Source: Devosia sp.
Lineage (GTDB): Bacteria; Pseudomonadota; Alphaproteobacteria; Rhizobiales; Devosiaceae
Assembly (NCBI RefSeq): GCF_028290435.1
Contig: NZ_JAQGJV010000006.1
Location: 27,794 to 91,793 of the forward strand
Length of the DNA stretch: 64,000 bases
Reading direction: 5' to 3'
A program made the position numbers and the translations under genes. The notes under the pieces are model-generated. The model did no database searches and had not been told where the DNA came from. It worked only from the letters and a program-made list of their open reading frames with translations. Of the stretch, positions 1 through 9,298 are shown piece after piece (position 1 is the first letter of the stretch; every line of letters starts with the position of its first letter).

Positions 1-171
1 GACCCGGTCTTGGTGCTGATCGATGACAAGGTCGAAGCCACCACGGACGCCCTCAAAGCCAAGGGTGTCGAGATCATCACCGAGCCGAAGGCCGCGCCGT
101 ATGATCCCACCCGGATGGTGGCCGAATTTCGCGACAGCGAAGGCAATCGGATGGTGCTCAGCAGCCGCTGA
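1..171 (+). CDS. C-terminal end of a VOC (glyoxalase/bleomycin-resistance fold) protein, partial
   Basis: Only the last 56 codons are inside the window; the gene begins before position 1 and ends with TGA at 169-171. The visible peptide contains LIDDKVEATTDALKAKGVEI followed by a short loop, then MVAEFRDSEGNRMVLSSR at the end. This is the usual last beta-alpha-beta-beta unit of a VOC-superfamily domain: a helix with a 'KGV' turn, then a strand with F.D..GN. Members include glyoxalases, dioxygenases and antibiotic-binding proteins, so no substrate can be assigned from this fragment. It converges with the polyphosphate kinase gene across a short GC hairpin. Confidence 0.7.
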   Translation, partial: DPVLVLIDDKVEATTDALKAKGVEIITEPKAAPYDPTRMVAEFRDSEGNRMVLSSR

Positions 172-178
172 GTGTTTC

Positions 179-200
179 GGGGCGGGCCAAAACCCGCCCC
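179..200. terminator. GC hairpin between convergent genes
   Basis: GGGGCGGG and CCCGCCCC form a perfect 8-bp stem around the 6-base loop CCAAAA. It sits between the stop of the VOC gene (171) and the stop of ppk2 (213), where a bidirectional terminator is expected. There is no clear T-run on either side, so it may be a weak or Rho-assisted end. Confidence 0.45.
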
Positions 201-212
201 GGCTTCCAAGCC

Positions 213-1124
213 TTAGTAAATCTCGGGCACGTACAATTCCGGCGGCACTGGGCTGCGGATATAGTCGTCGTGGCGCACGCGGCCAGGCAGTTCCACATCG
301 GCCTTGGGCACGTCCTCATAAGGTATCTGGCTCAGCAGATGGGCAATGCAATTGAGCCGCGCCTTCTTCTTGTCCACGGCCTGCACCACCCACCACGGCG
401 CCTCGGGCGTATGGGTGCGCGCCAGCATTTCTTCCTTGGCCTTGGTATATTCTTCCCAATGGACGCGGCTTTCCATGTCCATGGGCGACAGCTTCCACTG
501 CTTGAGCGGATCGTGGATGCGCATCTTGAAGCGGAATTCCTGTTCTTCGTCGGTGATGGAGAACCAGTATTTGACGAGGATTATCCCCGACCGCACCAGC
601 ATGCGCTCGAACTCGGGGACGGTGCGGAAGAATTCCTCCAACTCGTCGGGCGTGCAGAACCCCATCACCCGCTCGACGCCGGCACGATTATACCAGGAGC
701 GATCGAACAGCACCATTTCGCCGGCGGTTGGCAGATGCGGTACATAGCGCTGGAAATACCACTGGTTCTTCTCGCGCTCGGTGGGCGCCGGCAGGGCCAC
801 GGTGCGGCAGACGCGCGGATTGAGCCGCTGCGTCACCCGCTTGATGGCACCGCCTTTGCCCGCCGAGTCGCGGCCTTCGAATAACACCACCACCTTGAGT
901 TTATTGTGTTGCACCCAATCCTGCAGCCGCACCAATTCGTGCTGGAGCCGGAACAGCTCGCGGAAATACACTTTCCGATCGACCGTTTCGGGGCCCGGCT
1001 CAGCCATCCCGTCGCTGACCAACTCATCCAGGCGATCGTCCTCCAGCTGCAATTCGAGTTCTTCATCGAAACTGTCGGCAATTTCCGCGCGAATACGGTC
1101 GAGATAGGCCTGCTCATTGGACAT
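213..1124 (-). CDS. ppk2: Polyphosphate kinase 2 (PPK2 family)
   Basis: This 303-residue cytoplasmic enzyme transfers phosphate between inorganic polyphosphate and nucleotides. PPK2 enzymes mostly phosphorylate ADP or GDP at the expense of polyphosphate. The Walker A loop is GRDSAGKGG at about residues 84-92. The lid/Walker B segment is VLFDRSWYNRAGVE from about residue 138, both diagnostic of the family. Length fits a single-domain PPK2 with an acidic N-terminal extension of about 50 residues. Which nucleotide it prefers (class I, II or III) cannot be read safely from the sequence. The gene lies 75 bp downstream of putA on the same strand and may be co-transcribed with it, though no functional link is obvious. 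Confidence 0.93.
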   Translation of the reverse strand: MSNEQAYLDRIRAEIADSFDEELELQLEDDRLDELVSDGMAEPGPETVDRKVYFRELFRLQHELVRLQDWVQHNKLKVVVLFEGRDSAGKGGAIKRVTQRLNPRVCRTVALPAPTEREKNQWYFQRYVPHLPTAGEMVLFDRSWYNRAGVERVMGFCTPDELEEFFRTVPEFERMLVRSGIILVKYWFSITDEEQEFRFKMRIHDPLKQWKLSPMDMESRVHWEEYTKAKEEMLARTHTPEAPWWVVQAVDKKKARLNCIAHLLSQIPYEDVPKADVELPGRVRHDDYIRSPVPPELYVPEIY

Positions 1125-1199
1125 GCTGGAATTCCCTTAATGTGCAGGCACTCAAATCCGACCTTTGTGAAACTGATGTGACAGTGCCGACCCCAACCA

Positions 1200-4100
1200 T
1201 CAGGCGATCGCCATGAGGCTCGCATTGCCACCGGCCGCAGCGGTATTGGTGCTGATCGCGGTTTCGGTCACCAGCAGATCAAGGCTGTAGCCACCCTGCC
1301 CCAGCGGCGCGCTCTGCACCGTGACAATCGGTCCCGGCCAACCGGTCACCCGTCGCGACACCCCGCGCACCGCCTCGGCATCGCCTTCAACCAGCACCGC
1401 AGCAACACCGCCATCATCCGCCGATTGTCGCGCCACCCGCCCGCGCACGATCGCGGGCAACTGGTCGATCAGCGCCCACAATGCCGGCGATGCCTCGACA
1501 GCGACGGAATTGCCACTGGCCAGGATCGCCGCCAGTTGCAGCAACAGGCCATCTTCGCTGGCGGCGATGGCCAGCACGGTGCCGCGCGGCGCCGTGCCAT
1601 AGACGTTGCGCTCGCCGACCGGACCCGCCAGCTCCACCGAAGTGTTGATCGCCGGATGCGCGCCATGGACCAGTGCCTGTTGCGCCAAGCCGGTTCGCCC
1701 ATTGGCCGCCAGCCAATCGGCCAGTGCCGACAGCGCCGGATCGATCAGGGTATTGGGCGCAAGCCCCGCAATGGCGCCAGCATCGCCGCGCACCAGCCGC
1801 CGCAGATAGAGCGGTCCACCCGCCTTCGGGCCGGTGCCCGACAGCCCGTGCCCGCCAAACGGCTGCACCCCGACGACGGCGCCGATCTGGTTGCGGTTGA
1901 CATAGATATTGCCGGCAGAAATCCGGCTGGTCACTCGCTCGATCGTCGTATCGATGCGCGTATGCAGCCCAAAGGTCAGCCCATAGCCCAAGCCATTAAT
2001 GCGATCGACCAGCGTGTCGATGTCCTCACGCCGATAGCGCACCACATGCAGCACCGGCCCGAACACTTCCCGCGTCAGCTCGGACAAATCCTTCAATTCA
2101 ATCAGCGTCGGCGCCACGAACGTGCCCAGCGCCGTGGCGGGATCCAGCGGCGCTTCGACGATGGTGCGGCCCTTGGCGCGCAGTGCCGACACATGATCGG
2201 CGATGATCTTTTGTGCCTCGGCCGATATGACCGGCCCGATATCGATGCCCAGCCGGTCCGGATTGCCGGTCCGCAATTCGGCCATCGCGCCCTTGAGCAT
2301 GGCCAGCGTCTTGTCAGCGATGGCCTCCTGCAGGCAAAGCACCCGCAAAGCCGAACAGCGCTGCCCGGCACTATCGAAGGCCGAGGCCAGCACATCGCCC
2401 ACCACCTGCTCGGTCAGCGCCGAGGAATCCACGATCAGCGCATTCTGCCCGCCGGTTTCGGCCACGAACGGCACCGGACTTCCGTCGGGCAGCGTCCGCT
2501 CCGCCAATTGCCTGGCAATCAATCGCGCCACATCGGTCGAGCCGGTGAACATCACCCCGCACGTGCCGGGATCACCCACCAGCGCCGCACCCATGCGCCC
2601 ATCTCCGGGCAGGAATTGCAGCACCTCGCGCGGCACGCCAGCCGCGTGCAGCAGCTCAATTGCCTGCGCTGCGATCAGCGGCGTTTCCTCGGCCGGCTTG
2701 GCGATCACCGGATTGCCCGCAACCAATGCCGCCGCTACCTGCCCGGTGAAAATCGCCAGCGGAAAGTTCCACGGGCTGATGCAGACGACCGGCCCCAGTG
2801 GCGCATGCGTCGCCTTGTCGAAACCCTCCGCCTGATCGGCGTAATAGCGCAGGAAATCCACCGCCTCCCGCACTTCCGAAATCGCATTCGCCGCCGACTT
2901 CCCCGCCTCGCGAATGATGAGGCCCATCAATCTCTCGATCTGCGCCTCCATCGCGTCCGCAGTGCGGCGCAGGCAAGCGGCGCGCTCGGACGATGCCGTC
3001 GCCGCCCAAGCGGGAGCAGCGGCAGTTGCAACCTTCAAAGCGAGCGCAGCATTGTCCGGCGACGGTTCAACCACAGTGCCAACAACATCGCGATGATCCG
3101 CCGGGTTGAGAATTTGCCGCATGGCTCCCGGCATCGCCTCAGCGCGCCATTGCACATCGACGCTCTGCCCCAGCGCCACCCCCAGCCGCTGCAATCGCGG
3201 CTCGTTCGACAAATCCAGCCCCCGGGAATTGGCGCGTCCTCCCGCCAGGATATCGCGTGGCAAATCGATTGCCTCATGCGCGATCCCGACCGGCACCATG
3301 GCCCCGGCCACCGCCGCCGGATCATCCGCCAGCGCCTCCACCGGCACCTCCGGATCGGCGATCCGATTGACGAAAGACGAATTAGCGCCATTCTCCAGCA
3401 GCCGCCGCACCAGATAGGCCAACAGCGTTTCATGGCTACCCACCGGCGCATAAATCCGGCACGGCCGATCCAGCTTGCCCTTGCCGACCACCTCTTCATA
3501 AAGCGGTTCGCCCATGCCATGCAGACACTGGAATTCGTATTGGCCGGGCACATAATCGCCGGCCAGATTATAGATCGTCGCCATGGTCTGCGCGTTGTGC
3601 GTGGCGAATTGCGGATAGACTGCGTCGGTCGCCGCCAGCAACTTTTGCGCACAGGCGATATAAGCGACGTCGGTATAGACTTTGCGCGTATAAACCGGGA
3701 AGCCATCCAACCCATCGAGCTGCGCCCGTTTGATCTCGCTGTCCCAATAAGCGCCCTTGACCAGGCGCACCATGATGCGATGCCCGGAGCGTCGCGCCAG
3801 GTCGATCAAGAAATCCAGCACGCTGGGACAACGCTTGGAATAAGCCTGCACCACAAAGCCGATGCCCTGCCATCCGGCCAGTTCCGGTTCCAAGCACAGC
3901 GCCTCAAGAATATCGAGCGAAATATCCAGCCGGTCGGCCTCTTCGGCATCAATATTGAGCCCGATATCATAGGACTTTGCCAAAGCCGCCAGCTCGATCA
4001 CCCGCGGCAGTAACTCATTGATAACGCGATCATATTGCGAACGCGCATACCGTGGATGCAGCGCCGAAAGCTTGATCGAAATCCCCGGCCCCTCATAAAC

Positions 4101-4847
4101 GCCGCGCCCCGCCGCTGCCTTGCCGATGGCATGGATCGCCGTCCGATAATCCTGAAGATAGCGCTCCGCGTCCCGCGCCGTCGTCGCCGCTTCCCCCAGC
4201 ATGTCGTAGGAATAGCGAAAGCCCTTGGCCTCCAGCGAGCGGCCATTTTTCAAAGCTTCGCCAATGGTTTGGCCGGACACAAACTGCTCGCCCATCAGTT
4301 TCATCGCGAGATTGACGCCAGCCCGGATCACCGGTTCGCCCGAACGCGCGACCAGTCGACCGAGCGCATTGCCCAGCCCGGTCTCGTCCACAGGCGTCAC
4401 CAGCTTGCCGGTCACCACCAAGCCCCAGGTGGCCGCATTGACGAACAGCGAGCGGCTACCTCCGAGATGGGATTGCCAATCGCCCGGCGCGATCTTGTCG
4501 GCAATCAGTGCATCGCGTGTGCCGTTATCGGGCGTGCGCAACAGCGCCTCGGCCAGGCACATCAGCGCCACGCCCTCCTGGCTCGACAGCGCATATTCCT
4601 GCACCAGGCTATCCACCCCGCCCCGCCGCTTCTGCGCCCGCATGGCGGTTACGGTCTTGATGGTCAGCGCACGGATCGCAGCGGCGATATCGCTGGGCAA
4701 TGTCGCTGCCGCGATCAGGGGCGGAACACAGTCAGGCTCGGGCAGGCGATGCATAGCGTCGATTCGCGCCCGCAACGGATTGGCCCCGGGCCTGCGCCCC
4801 AAAAAATCGGCGAACGGACGGGACGACAGGACATCACTGGCGGGCAT
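1200..4847 (-). CDS. putA: Bifunctional proline dehydrogenase / L-glutamate-gamma-semialdehyde dehydrogenase PutA
   Basis: This 1215-residue enzyme oxidises proline to glutamate in two steps at the inner face of the membrane. The FAD-dependent proline dehydrogenase barrel occupies roughly residues 150-480, with YDMLGEAATT, RLVKGAYWDSEIK and ATHNAQTM motifs. The NAD-dependent aldehyde dehydrogenase domain follows from about residue 570 to 1040. Its catalytic cysteine is Cys831 in SAGQRCSALR, with the glutamate in VAETGGQNA. A C-terminal domain of about 170 residues resembles the extra lid domain of long PutAs. No ribbon-helix-helix module is visible at the N terminus, so it is probably an enzyme only and not the trifunctional repressor form. 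The start used gives MPASDVLSS; no in-frame alternative nearby looks better. Confidence 0.95.
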   Translation of the reverse strand: MPASDVLSSRPFADFLGRRPGANPLRARIDAMHRLPEPDCVPPLIAAATLPSDIAAAIRALTIKTVTAMRAQKRRGGVDSLVQEYALSSQEGVALMCLAEALLRTPDNGTRDALIADKIAPGDWQSHLGGSRSLFVNAATWGLVVTGKLVTPVDETGLGNALGRLVARSGEPVIRAGVNLAMKLMGEQFVSGQTIGEALKNGRSLEAKGFRYSYDMLGEAATTARDAERYLQDYRTAIHAIGKAAAGRGVYEGPGISIKLSALHPRYARSQYDRVINELLPRVIELAALAKSYDIGLNIDAEEADRLDISLDILEALCLEPELAGWQGIGFVVQAYSKRCPSVLDFLIDLARRSGHRIMVRLVKGAYWDSEIKRAQLDGLDGFPVYTRKVYTDVAYIACAQKLLAATDAVYPQFATHNAQTMATIYNLAGDYVPGQYEFQCLHGMGEPLYEEVVGKGKLDRPCRIYAPVGSHETLLAYLVRRLLENGANSSFVNRIADPEVPVEALADDPAAVAGAMVPVGIAHEAIDLPRDILAGGRANSRGLDLSNEPRLQRLGVALGQSVDVQWRAEAMPGAMRQILNPADHRDVVGTVVEPSPDNAALALKVATAAAPAWAATASSERAACLRRTADAMEAQIERLMGLIIREAGKSAANAISEVREAVDFLRYYADQAEGFDKATHAPLGPVVCISPWNFPLAIFTGQVAAALVAGNPVIAKPAEETPLIAAQAIELLHAAGVPREVLQFLPGDGRMGAALVGDPGTCGVMFTGSTDVARLIARQLAERTLPDGSPVPFVAETGGQNALIVDSSALTEQVVGDVLASAFDSAGQRCSALRVLCLQEAIADKTLAMLKGAMAELRTGNPDRLGIDIGPVISAEAQKIIADHVSALRAKGRTIVEAPLDPATALGTFVAPTLIELKDLSELTREVFGPVLHVVRYRREDIDTLVDRINGLGYGLTFGLHTRIDTTIERVTSRISAGNIYVNRNQIGAVVGVQPFGGHGLSGTGPKAGGPLYLRRLVRGDAGAIAGLAPNTLIDPALSALADWLAANGRTGLAQQALVHGAHPAINTSVELAGPVGERNVYGTAPRGTVLAIAASEDGLLLQLAAILASGNSVAVEASPALWALIDQLPAIVRGRVARQSADDGGVAAVLVEGDAEAVRGVSRRVTGWPGPIVTVQSAPLGQGGYSLDLLVTETAISTNTAAAGGNASLMAIA

Positions 4848-4916
4848 TCAAAGATCTCCACAATGCGGGGCGAGTCTATGCTGCCGCGCGACGGACATCC
4901 ATGGCGATAATGCTAT

Positions 4917-5984
4917 TCAGAGCCGCCCAAGGCTGCGCTCATCGGCGGCGGCAAACAGGTAGAGTGAACCCGGAATGGCCGAGGCGGCGACCGTCGTGTC
5001 GACCTTTGGCACCAGCTTTCCCGGCGCGGTGGCGATGACTTCAGTGCCGGCGATATCCAGGTGCACAAGGGTTTCGGACCCGAGCGGCTCGACCGCGGTG
5101 ACGAACCCCGACATGGAGAGTCCGGTGCCAACTTGGCCAACGACCAGATCATGCGGCCGCACGCCGATCAGCACGTCGCCTGATGCAATGGTGGCAGCGT
5201 CGATGCCGGCAATCGTTACGCCCGGCGCCGTCAGCGCAGCGCCCGCCACCTTGCCCGGCAGCAAGTTCATCGACGGGCTGCCGATGAACCGCGCGGTGAA
5301 CACATCGACCGGGCTTTCGTAGAGTTCGGTCGGCGTGCCCACTTGCAGAATCCGTCCGTCGCGCATCACCACGATCTTGTCCGCCATGGTCATGGCTTCG
5401 ATCTGGTCGTGCGTCACATAGACGATCGTGGTTCCGAGCCGCTGGTGCAGCCGCTTGATCTCGATGCGCATTTGCGAGCGCAATTGCGCGTCGAGATTGC
5501 TCAGCGGCTCATCGAACAAAAATGCCACCGGATCGCGCACCATGGCCCGGCCAATGGCGACCCGCTGACGCTGCCCGCCCGAAAGTTCGGAAGGCCGGCG
5601 GGAAAGCAGCTCTTCCATGCCCAGCGTCTTGGCCGTTGCCAGGATGCGCTGGTCCTTTTCGGCCTTGCTTAGCTTGGCGGTGTAGAGCCCGAAGCCGATG
5701 TTCTGCGCCACGCTCAGATGTGGATAGATGGCGTAGTTCTGGAACACCATGGCGATATTGCGCTGCTTGGGTTCGCGCTCATTGACCACCTCGCCGCCAA
5801 TCTTGAGCGTGCCGCCAGAAATGTCCTCGAGCCCAGCGATCATCCGCAGCGTCGTCGACTTGCCGCAGCCCGAGGGGCCGACCAGCACGACGAATTCGCC
5901 ATCGGCAATATCCAGGTCGATGCCGTGCACCGCCGTGGTCTTGCCATAGGTTTTGACCAGCCCTTGCAGTTCGATATTCGCCAT
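4917..5984 (-). CDS. CUT1-type sugar ABC importer ATP-binding protein (module A)
   Basis: This 355-residue ATPase drives the importer encoded just upstream in the same operon. It has Walker [10 protein letters not shown] at residues 36-44, signature [14 protein letters not shown], Walker [13 protein letters not shown], the switch histidine in [10 protein letters not shown], and a C-terminal TOBE/OB-like regulatory region. This layout is that of UgpC/MalK/MsmX proteins. Its ATG overlaps the stop of the lyase gene by the ATGA arrangement at 5982-5986, so translation is probably coupled. It is the last gene of the run from the binding protein (9299-10552) down. The transported compound is unknown. 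It is closely similar in architecture to the ATPases at 15519-16586 and 40912-42057. Confidence 0.92.
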   Translation of the reverse strand: MANIELQGLVKTYGKTTAVHGIDLDIADGEFVVLVGPSGCGKSTTLRMIAGLEDISGGTLKIGGEVVNEREPKQRNIAMVFQNYAIYPHLSVAQNIGFGLYTAKLSKAEKDQRILATAKTLGMEELLSRRPSELSGGQRQRVAIGRAMVRDPVAFLFDEPLSNLDAQLRSQMRIEIKRLHQRLGTTIVYVTHDQIEAMTMADKIVVMRDGRILQVGTPTELYESPVDVFTARFIGSPSMNLLPGKVAGAALTAPGVTIAGIDAATIASGDVLIGVRPHDLVVGQVGTGLSMSGFVTAVEPLGSETLVHLDIAGTEVIATAPGKLVPKVDTTVAASAIPGSLYLFAAADERSLGRL

Positions 5985-7492
5985 CAGGCCGCTCCCACCA
6001 GGGCAGAGAATTTGTTGTTGAGTTCGCTCGCCGCCGAAGCTTCCGCCTTGGCATGACGCTGCATACCAGCACCAAACTCAGCCGATTGGGCGCGATAGCC
6101 GACAATCGCGGCTGCCAGCGGTTCTGGCGCCGGGCCGCCAAATCTATTGCGCACGGCGACGAAATGTTCGGGCGAAACCAGCTCGGCGAACAAGGTCGCG
6201 TCGATCACCGTCTTGCGGACGGTGGCCTTCTCGAACGCGGCAAGAAATGGCGCAAAACCGTCGACCGGCAGGTCCCCGTCAATCGCCACCACGGCCTTCG
6301 CCACGGCGGCCGCGATCTCGTGCCCCTCGCGAAACGACAGGCCTTCGCGCCGCACCAGGCTATCGGCAAGCTCGGTAATGGTGATGCAGGAGCGGCGAAT
6401 ATTGTTAGCAACACGGGCCGGATCGATACGAATTTGCGCCACCAACGCTGCCAACAGATCGAGCACGCGAAAAGCGCTATCGAAGGCCTGGTAGCCCATT
6501 GCCTGCGTCTCGCCCTCGCTGTCGTTCATGTCGGTGAACGGCGTATTGTGCATCACATCGAGCATTGCTCGCGCGCGGCCAAAGGTCTGGCTGGCGAGAT
6601 GACGCAAATGCTCAATCGGCACGGGATTGCGCTTCTGCGGCATGATCGAGGAAATCTGCACCAGCGCGTTGGGCACATACACCTGGCCGACCTCAAAGCT
6701 GGTCCAGAACTGCAAATCCTGGATCGGCCGCCCCAGATGCAAGAACATCAACTCAAGCGCCCCATAGGTACCGGTGATGTAGTCCACTGCCGCAATGCAG
6801 CTATAAGAATTCTGCAGCGGCGCGGCGAAGCCGAGCAATTGCGCGACGCGGGCGCGATCGATCGGAAAGCCCGAAGTAGTGATCGCCGCCGCACCCATTG
6901 GCGAAAGGTCAACGGTTTCGCGCGCCTCAAGCAACCGCGTTATATCGCGGCCCAGCACTTCGATGACTGCAGCAAGGTAATGCCCAAAGGTGGTCGGCTG
7001 TGCGGGTTGGCCGTGGGTGTAGGCCACGATCAAGGTAGCTCTCTCACGCTCCGCGGCGGCAACCAGCGCGTCGTAGAGCGCTAACGCCTTGCCTAACAAA
7101 GTGTCCATGCGGCTCTTCAGCCCCAGCTTGAACAGCGTGTGATCGATATCGTTGCGCGAGCGGGCAGTATGCAACCGCCCCGCCAGGTCAGGCCCGAGCC
7201 GCGTCTTCAATTCCTTTTCGATGAGGAAGAAAAAGTCTTCGACCTCGCCGGTATAGACCAGCTTGGCCGGATCGACTTCCGCATCGATGGCTTCCAGCGC
7301 CTTCGCAATCTTGCCAGCCGAGGCGGCATCGAGAATGCCGGTTTCCACCAACATGACCAGATGCGCCCGATCGATGGCGCGAAAGCCTTCGACATGGTGG
7401 GTCTTGGCGCCGTCAAACAGCGGCCGCAACACGGTCTCCTTGTAAACCGGATCAGGGAACACGCTAGTGTCGCTCAAACGTGGATCGCTCAT
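5984..7492 (-). CDS. Argininosuccinate-lyase-like enzyme embedded in an ABC importer operon
   Basis: This 502-residue protein belongs to the aspartase/fumarase superfamily, ArgH branch, whose members break C-N bonds and release fumarate. The family signature is present as [10 protein letters not shown], with the catalytic serine loop. The other conserved blocks are [10 protein letters not shown] and [11 protein letters not shown]. In true ArgH the first block normally reads HTGRSRNDQ, so the G-to-A and Q-to-I differences point to a changed substrate site. It lies between the MalG-type permease gene and the ATPase gene, overlapping the latter by 4 bases. That placement fits degradation of the imported compound better than arginine synthesis. 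Related ArgH-family enzymes cleave aminopolycarboxylates such as EDDS, which is one possible class of substrate. The substrate assignment is inference; the family assignment is firm. Confidence 0.85.
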   Translation of the reverse strand: MSDPRLSDTSVFPDPVYKETVLRPLFDGAKTHHVEGFRAIDRAHLVMLVETGILDAASAGKIAKALEAIDAEVDPAKLVYTGEVEDFFFLIEKELKTRLGPDLAGRLHTARSRNDIDHTLFKLGLKSRMDTLLGKALALYDALVAAAERERATLIVAYTHGQPAQPTTFGHYLAAVIEVLGRDITRLLEARETVDLSPMGAAAITTSGFPIDRARVAQLLGFAAPLQNSYSCIAAVDYITGTYGALELMFLHLGRPIQDLQFWTSFEVGQVYVPNALVQISSIMPQKRNPVPIEHLRHLASQTFGRARAMLDVMHNTPFTDMNDSEGETQAMGYQAFDSAFRVLDLLAALVAQIRIDPARVANNIRRSCITITELADSLVRREGLSFREGHEIAAAVAKAVVAIDGDLPVDGFAPFLAAFEKATVRKTVIDATLFAELVSPEHFVAVRNRFGGPAPEPLAAAIVGYRAQSAEFGAGMQRHAKAEASAASELNNKFSALVGAA

Positions 7493-7495
7493 GCT

Positions 7496-8356
7496 CTAGC
7501 CCTTCAATCCGGCCAGCATCACGCCGCGCACGATAAACCGTTGCAGGACCAGGAACACCACGAGCGTCGGAATCGTCGCCAGCGCGGCACCGGTCATGAT
7601 CATTTCCCAGCGCGTGTCCTGCGCGTCCGAAAAACTCGATAGCCCCACCGGCAGCGTATACAGCTCGCGGCTGGTGGTGACGATCAGCGGCCAGAAGAAC
7701 GCCGTCCAATTGCCCAGAAAGGTGAAGATCGCCAGTGCCGACAAGGCTGGCGCGACCAGCGGCATTGCCACCTTCCACCAGATCTGGAACTCGTTGAGCC
7801 CATCGATGCGCGCGGCTTCGAGGAAATCGTCGGGCACGGTCTCGAAAAACTGCTTCATCAGAAAGGTGCCGAAGGCCGTCATCATGCCGGGGAACATGAT
7901 GCCCCAATAGCTGTCGAGCCAGTGGAGTTGGCTGGACATGAGATACCAGGGGATGACCAGCATTTCGGTGGGGATCATCAGGGTCGAGAGGATGGCGAGG
8001 AAGATGAAATACCGCCCGCGAAACTCGAACTTGGCCAGCGTGTAACCGACGAGGCTGTCAAAAAACACATTGGACAACGTCACCGTGGTGGCGATGAACG
8101 TGGAATTGCCGAACCAGCGCAGGAAATTGCCGTCGGACAGCACCTTGATGTAGTTGTCGAAGGTCGGCGCCGCCGGGATCAGGCGCAGGTCATAGACCTG
8201 GCTGGCGGTCTTCAGCGAGGTCGAGAACATGTAGAGGATGGGCATGACCATCAGCAGCCCGCCCAGCAGCAGCAGCGTCCAGATCAGGATCTGGCCCGGC
8301 CGGATGCGGCCGAATTTCAATGGCTGGGGGACGGCATCGGCGGCAATCGTCGTCAT
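7496..8356 (-). CDS. Sugar ABC importer permease, MalG type (module A)
   Basis: This 286-residue inner-membrane protein has about six hydrophobic segments, with the first near residues 25-48. The permease coupling loop reads EAARIDGLNEFQIWWKVAMPLVAPAL, the EAA motif that docks on the ATPase. It ends in AGLKG, a typical CUT1 MalG-family terminus. It follows the MalF-type gene by a single base, and the lyase gene starts 3 bases downstream, so the operon is tightly packed. It works with the permease at 8358-9290 as a heterodimer. Confidence 0.92.
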   Translation of the reverse strand: MTTIAADAVPQPLKFGRIRPGQILIWTLLLLGGLLMVMPILYMFSTSLKTASQVYDLRLIPAAPTFDNYIKVLSDGNFLRWFGNSTFIATTVTLSNVFFDSLVGYTLAKFEFRGRYFIFLAILSTLMIPTEMLVIPWYLMSSQLHWLDSYWGIMFPGMMTAFGTFLMKQFFETVPDDFLEAARIDGLNEFQIWWKVAMPLVAPALSALAIFTFLGNWTAFFWPLIVTTSRELYTLPVGLSSFSDAQDTRWEMIMTGAALATIPTLVVFLVLQRFIVRGVMLAGLKG

Positions 8357-8357
8357 C

Positions 8358-9290
8358 TCAGCGGTTCCTCAGCACAAACAGCTGCAACAGCGACACGATC
8401 AGCAGGATGGTGAACAGCACCACCGTTTGTGCCGCCGCATACCCCATGTCGAAGGACGAAAACGCCGTCTGATAGATCATCAGCACAATGGGCTTGGTCG
8501 AGCCCAGCGGCCCGCCCGGATCATTGCTGGTCATATTGTAGACCGAGTCGAAAATCCGCAGGAACCCGATGGACGAGAACACCACGAGAAACACCGTGGT
8601 GGGTTTCAACAGCGGCAGCGTGATCTTGCGGAGGATCGCCCCTTCACCCAACCCGTCGATGCGCGCGGCCTCATAGTATGTCGAGGGAATGGCGCGCAGG
8701 CCGGCGAGGAAAATAATGACCTGAAAACCCAAGCCCGCCCAGATCGCCGTCACCATGATGGCCGGCAGACCCTGCGTGGTCGATTTGAGGAAGGGCTGCT
8801 GCGGAATGCCGAATTGCGACAGCAAGCCGTTGATCAGCCCGACCGGTACCGGCTGGTAAATCCAGCGCCACACCCAGGCCAAAGCCGCCGCCGTGGTCAA
8901 GAAGGGCAGGAAATACAGCGCCCGGATGAAGCCATGCATGAACCGCACGCGGTCCAGATAATAGGCAACGAGGAAGGCGATCACGAGGCTGATCGGCGTG
9001 CCGACAATGAGATAGGTGAAGGTATTGCGGAACACTTTCCAGAACTGCGGATCGTGCACCAGCTTGTCGTAATTCTCGAGGCCCACGAATTGCGCGGGCT
9101 TGAGAATGTCCCAATCGGTGAATGAAATCCAGAACGCCTGGAAGGTCGGATAAAACCGTATCCAGCCATAAAAAATGATGGGCAGGGCGAGAAACGCCCA
9201 CGCCCAGATGACGCGTTTGGTGCGGATCGAGAACCGGTCCCAGACACGGCCCTTTGAGGCCGTGCCGTCGGTGATTGCGCCTTGCGCCAC
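8358..9290 (-). CDS. Sugar ABC importer permease, MalF type (module A)
   Basis: This 310-residue inner-membrane protein has six predicted segments, the first near residues 28-50 (VIWAWAFLALPIIFYGWIRF). The EAA loop is YEAARIDGLGEGAILRKITLPLLKP at about residues 208-232. The start is GTG at 9290, 8 bp after the binding-protein stop. A glycine-rich TGxTSN-type segment (NMTSNDPGGPLGSTKPIVLMIY) near the C terminus is typical of MalF-family permeases. It forms the translocation pore with the MalG-type partner. Confidence 0.92.
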   Translation of the reverse strand: MAQGAITDGTASKGRVWDRFSIRTKRVIWAWAFLALPIIFYGWIRFYPTFQAFWISFTDWDILKPAQFVGLENYDKLVHDPQFWKVFRNTFTYLIVGTPISLVIAFLVAYYLDRVRFMHGFIRALYFLPFLTTAAALAWVWRWIYQPVPVGLINGLLSQFGIPQQPFLKSTTQGLPAIMVTAIWAGLGFQVIIFLAGLRAIPSTYYEAARIDGLGEGAILRKITLPLLKPTTVFLVVFSSIGFLRIFDSVYNMTSNDPGGPLGSTKPIVLMIYQTAFSSFDMGYAAAQTVVLFTILLIVSLLQLFVLRNR

Positions 9291-9298
9291 GGTGTCGC

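Noticed and set aside
1425..4013. Long plus-strand open frame of 862 codons
   Set aside because: It is antisense to putA, has no recognisable domain, is rich in Arg/Gln/His as expected from the complement of a GC-rich gene, and putA is unmistakable on the other strand.
5984..7492. Naming the lyase argH outright
   Set aside because: The operon context and the changed [10 protein letters not shown] motif argue against a simple arginine-biosynthesis role, so no symbol was given.
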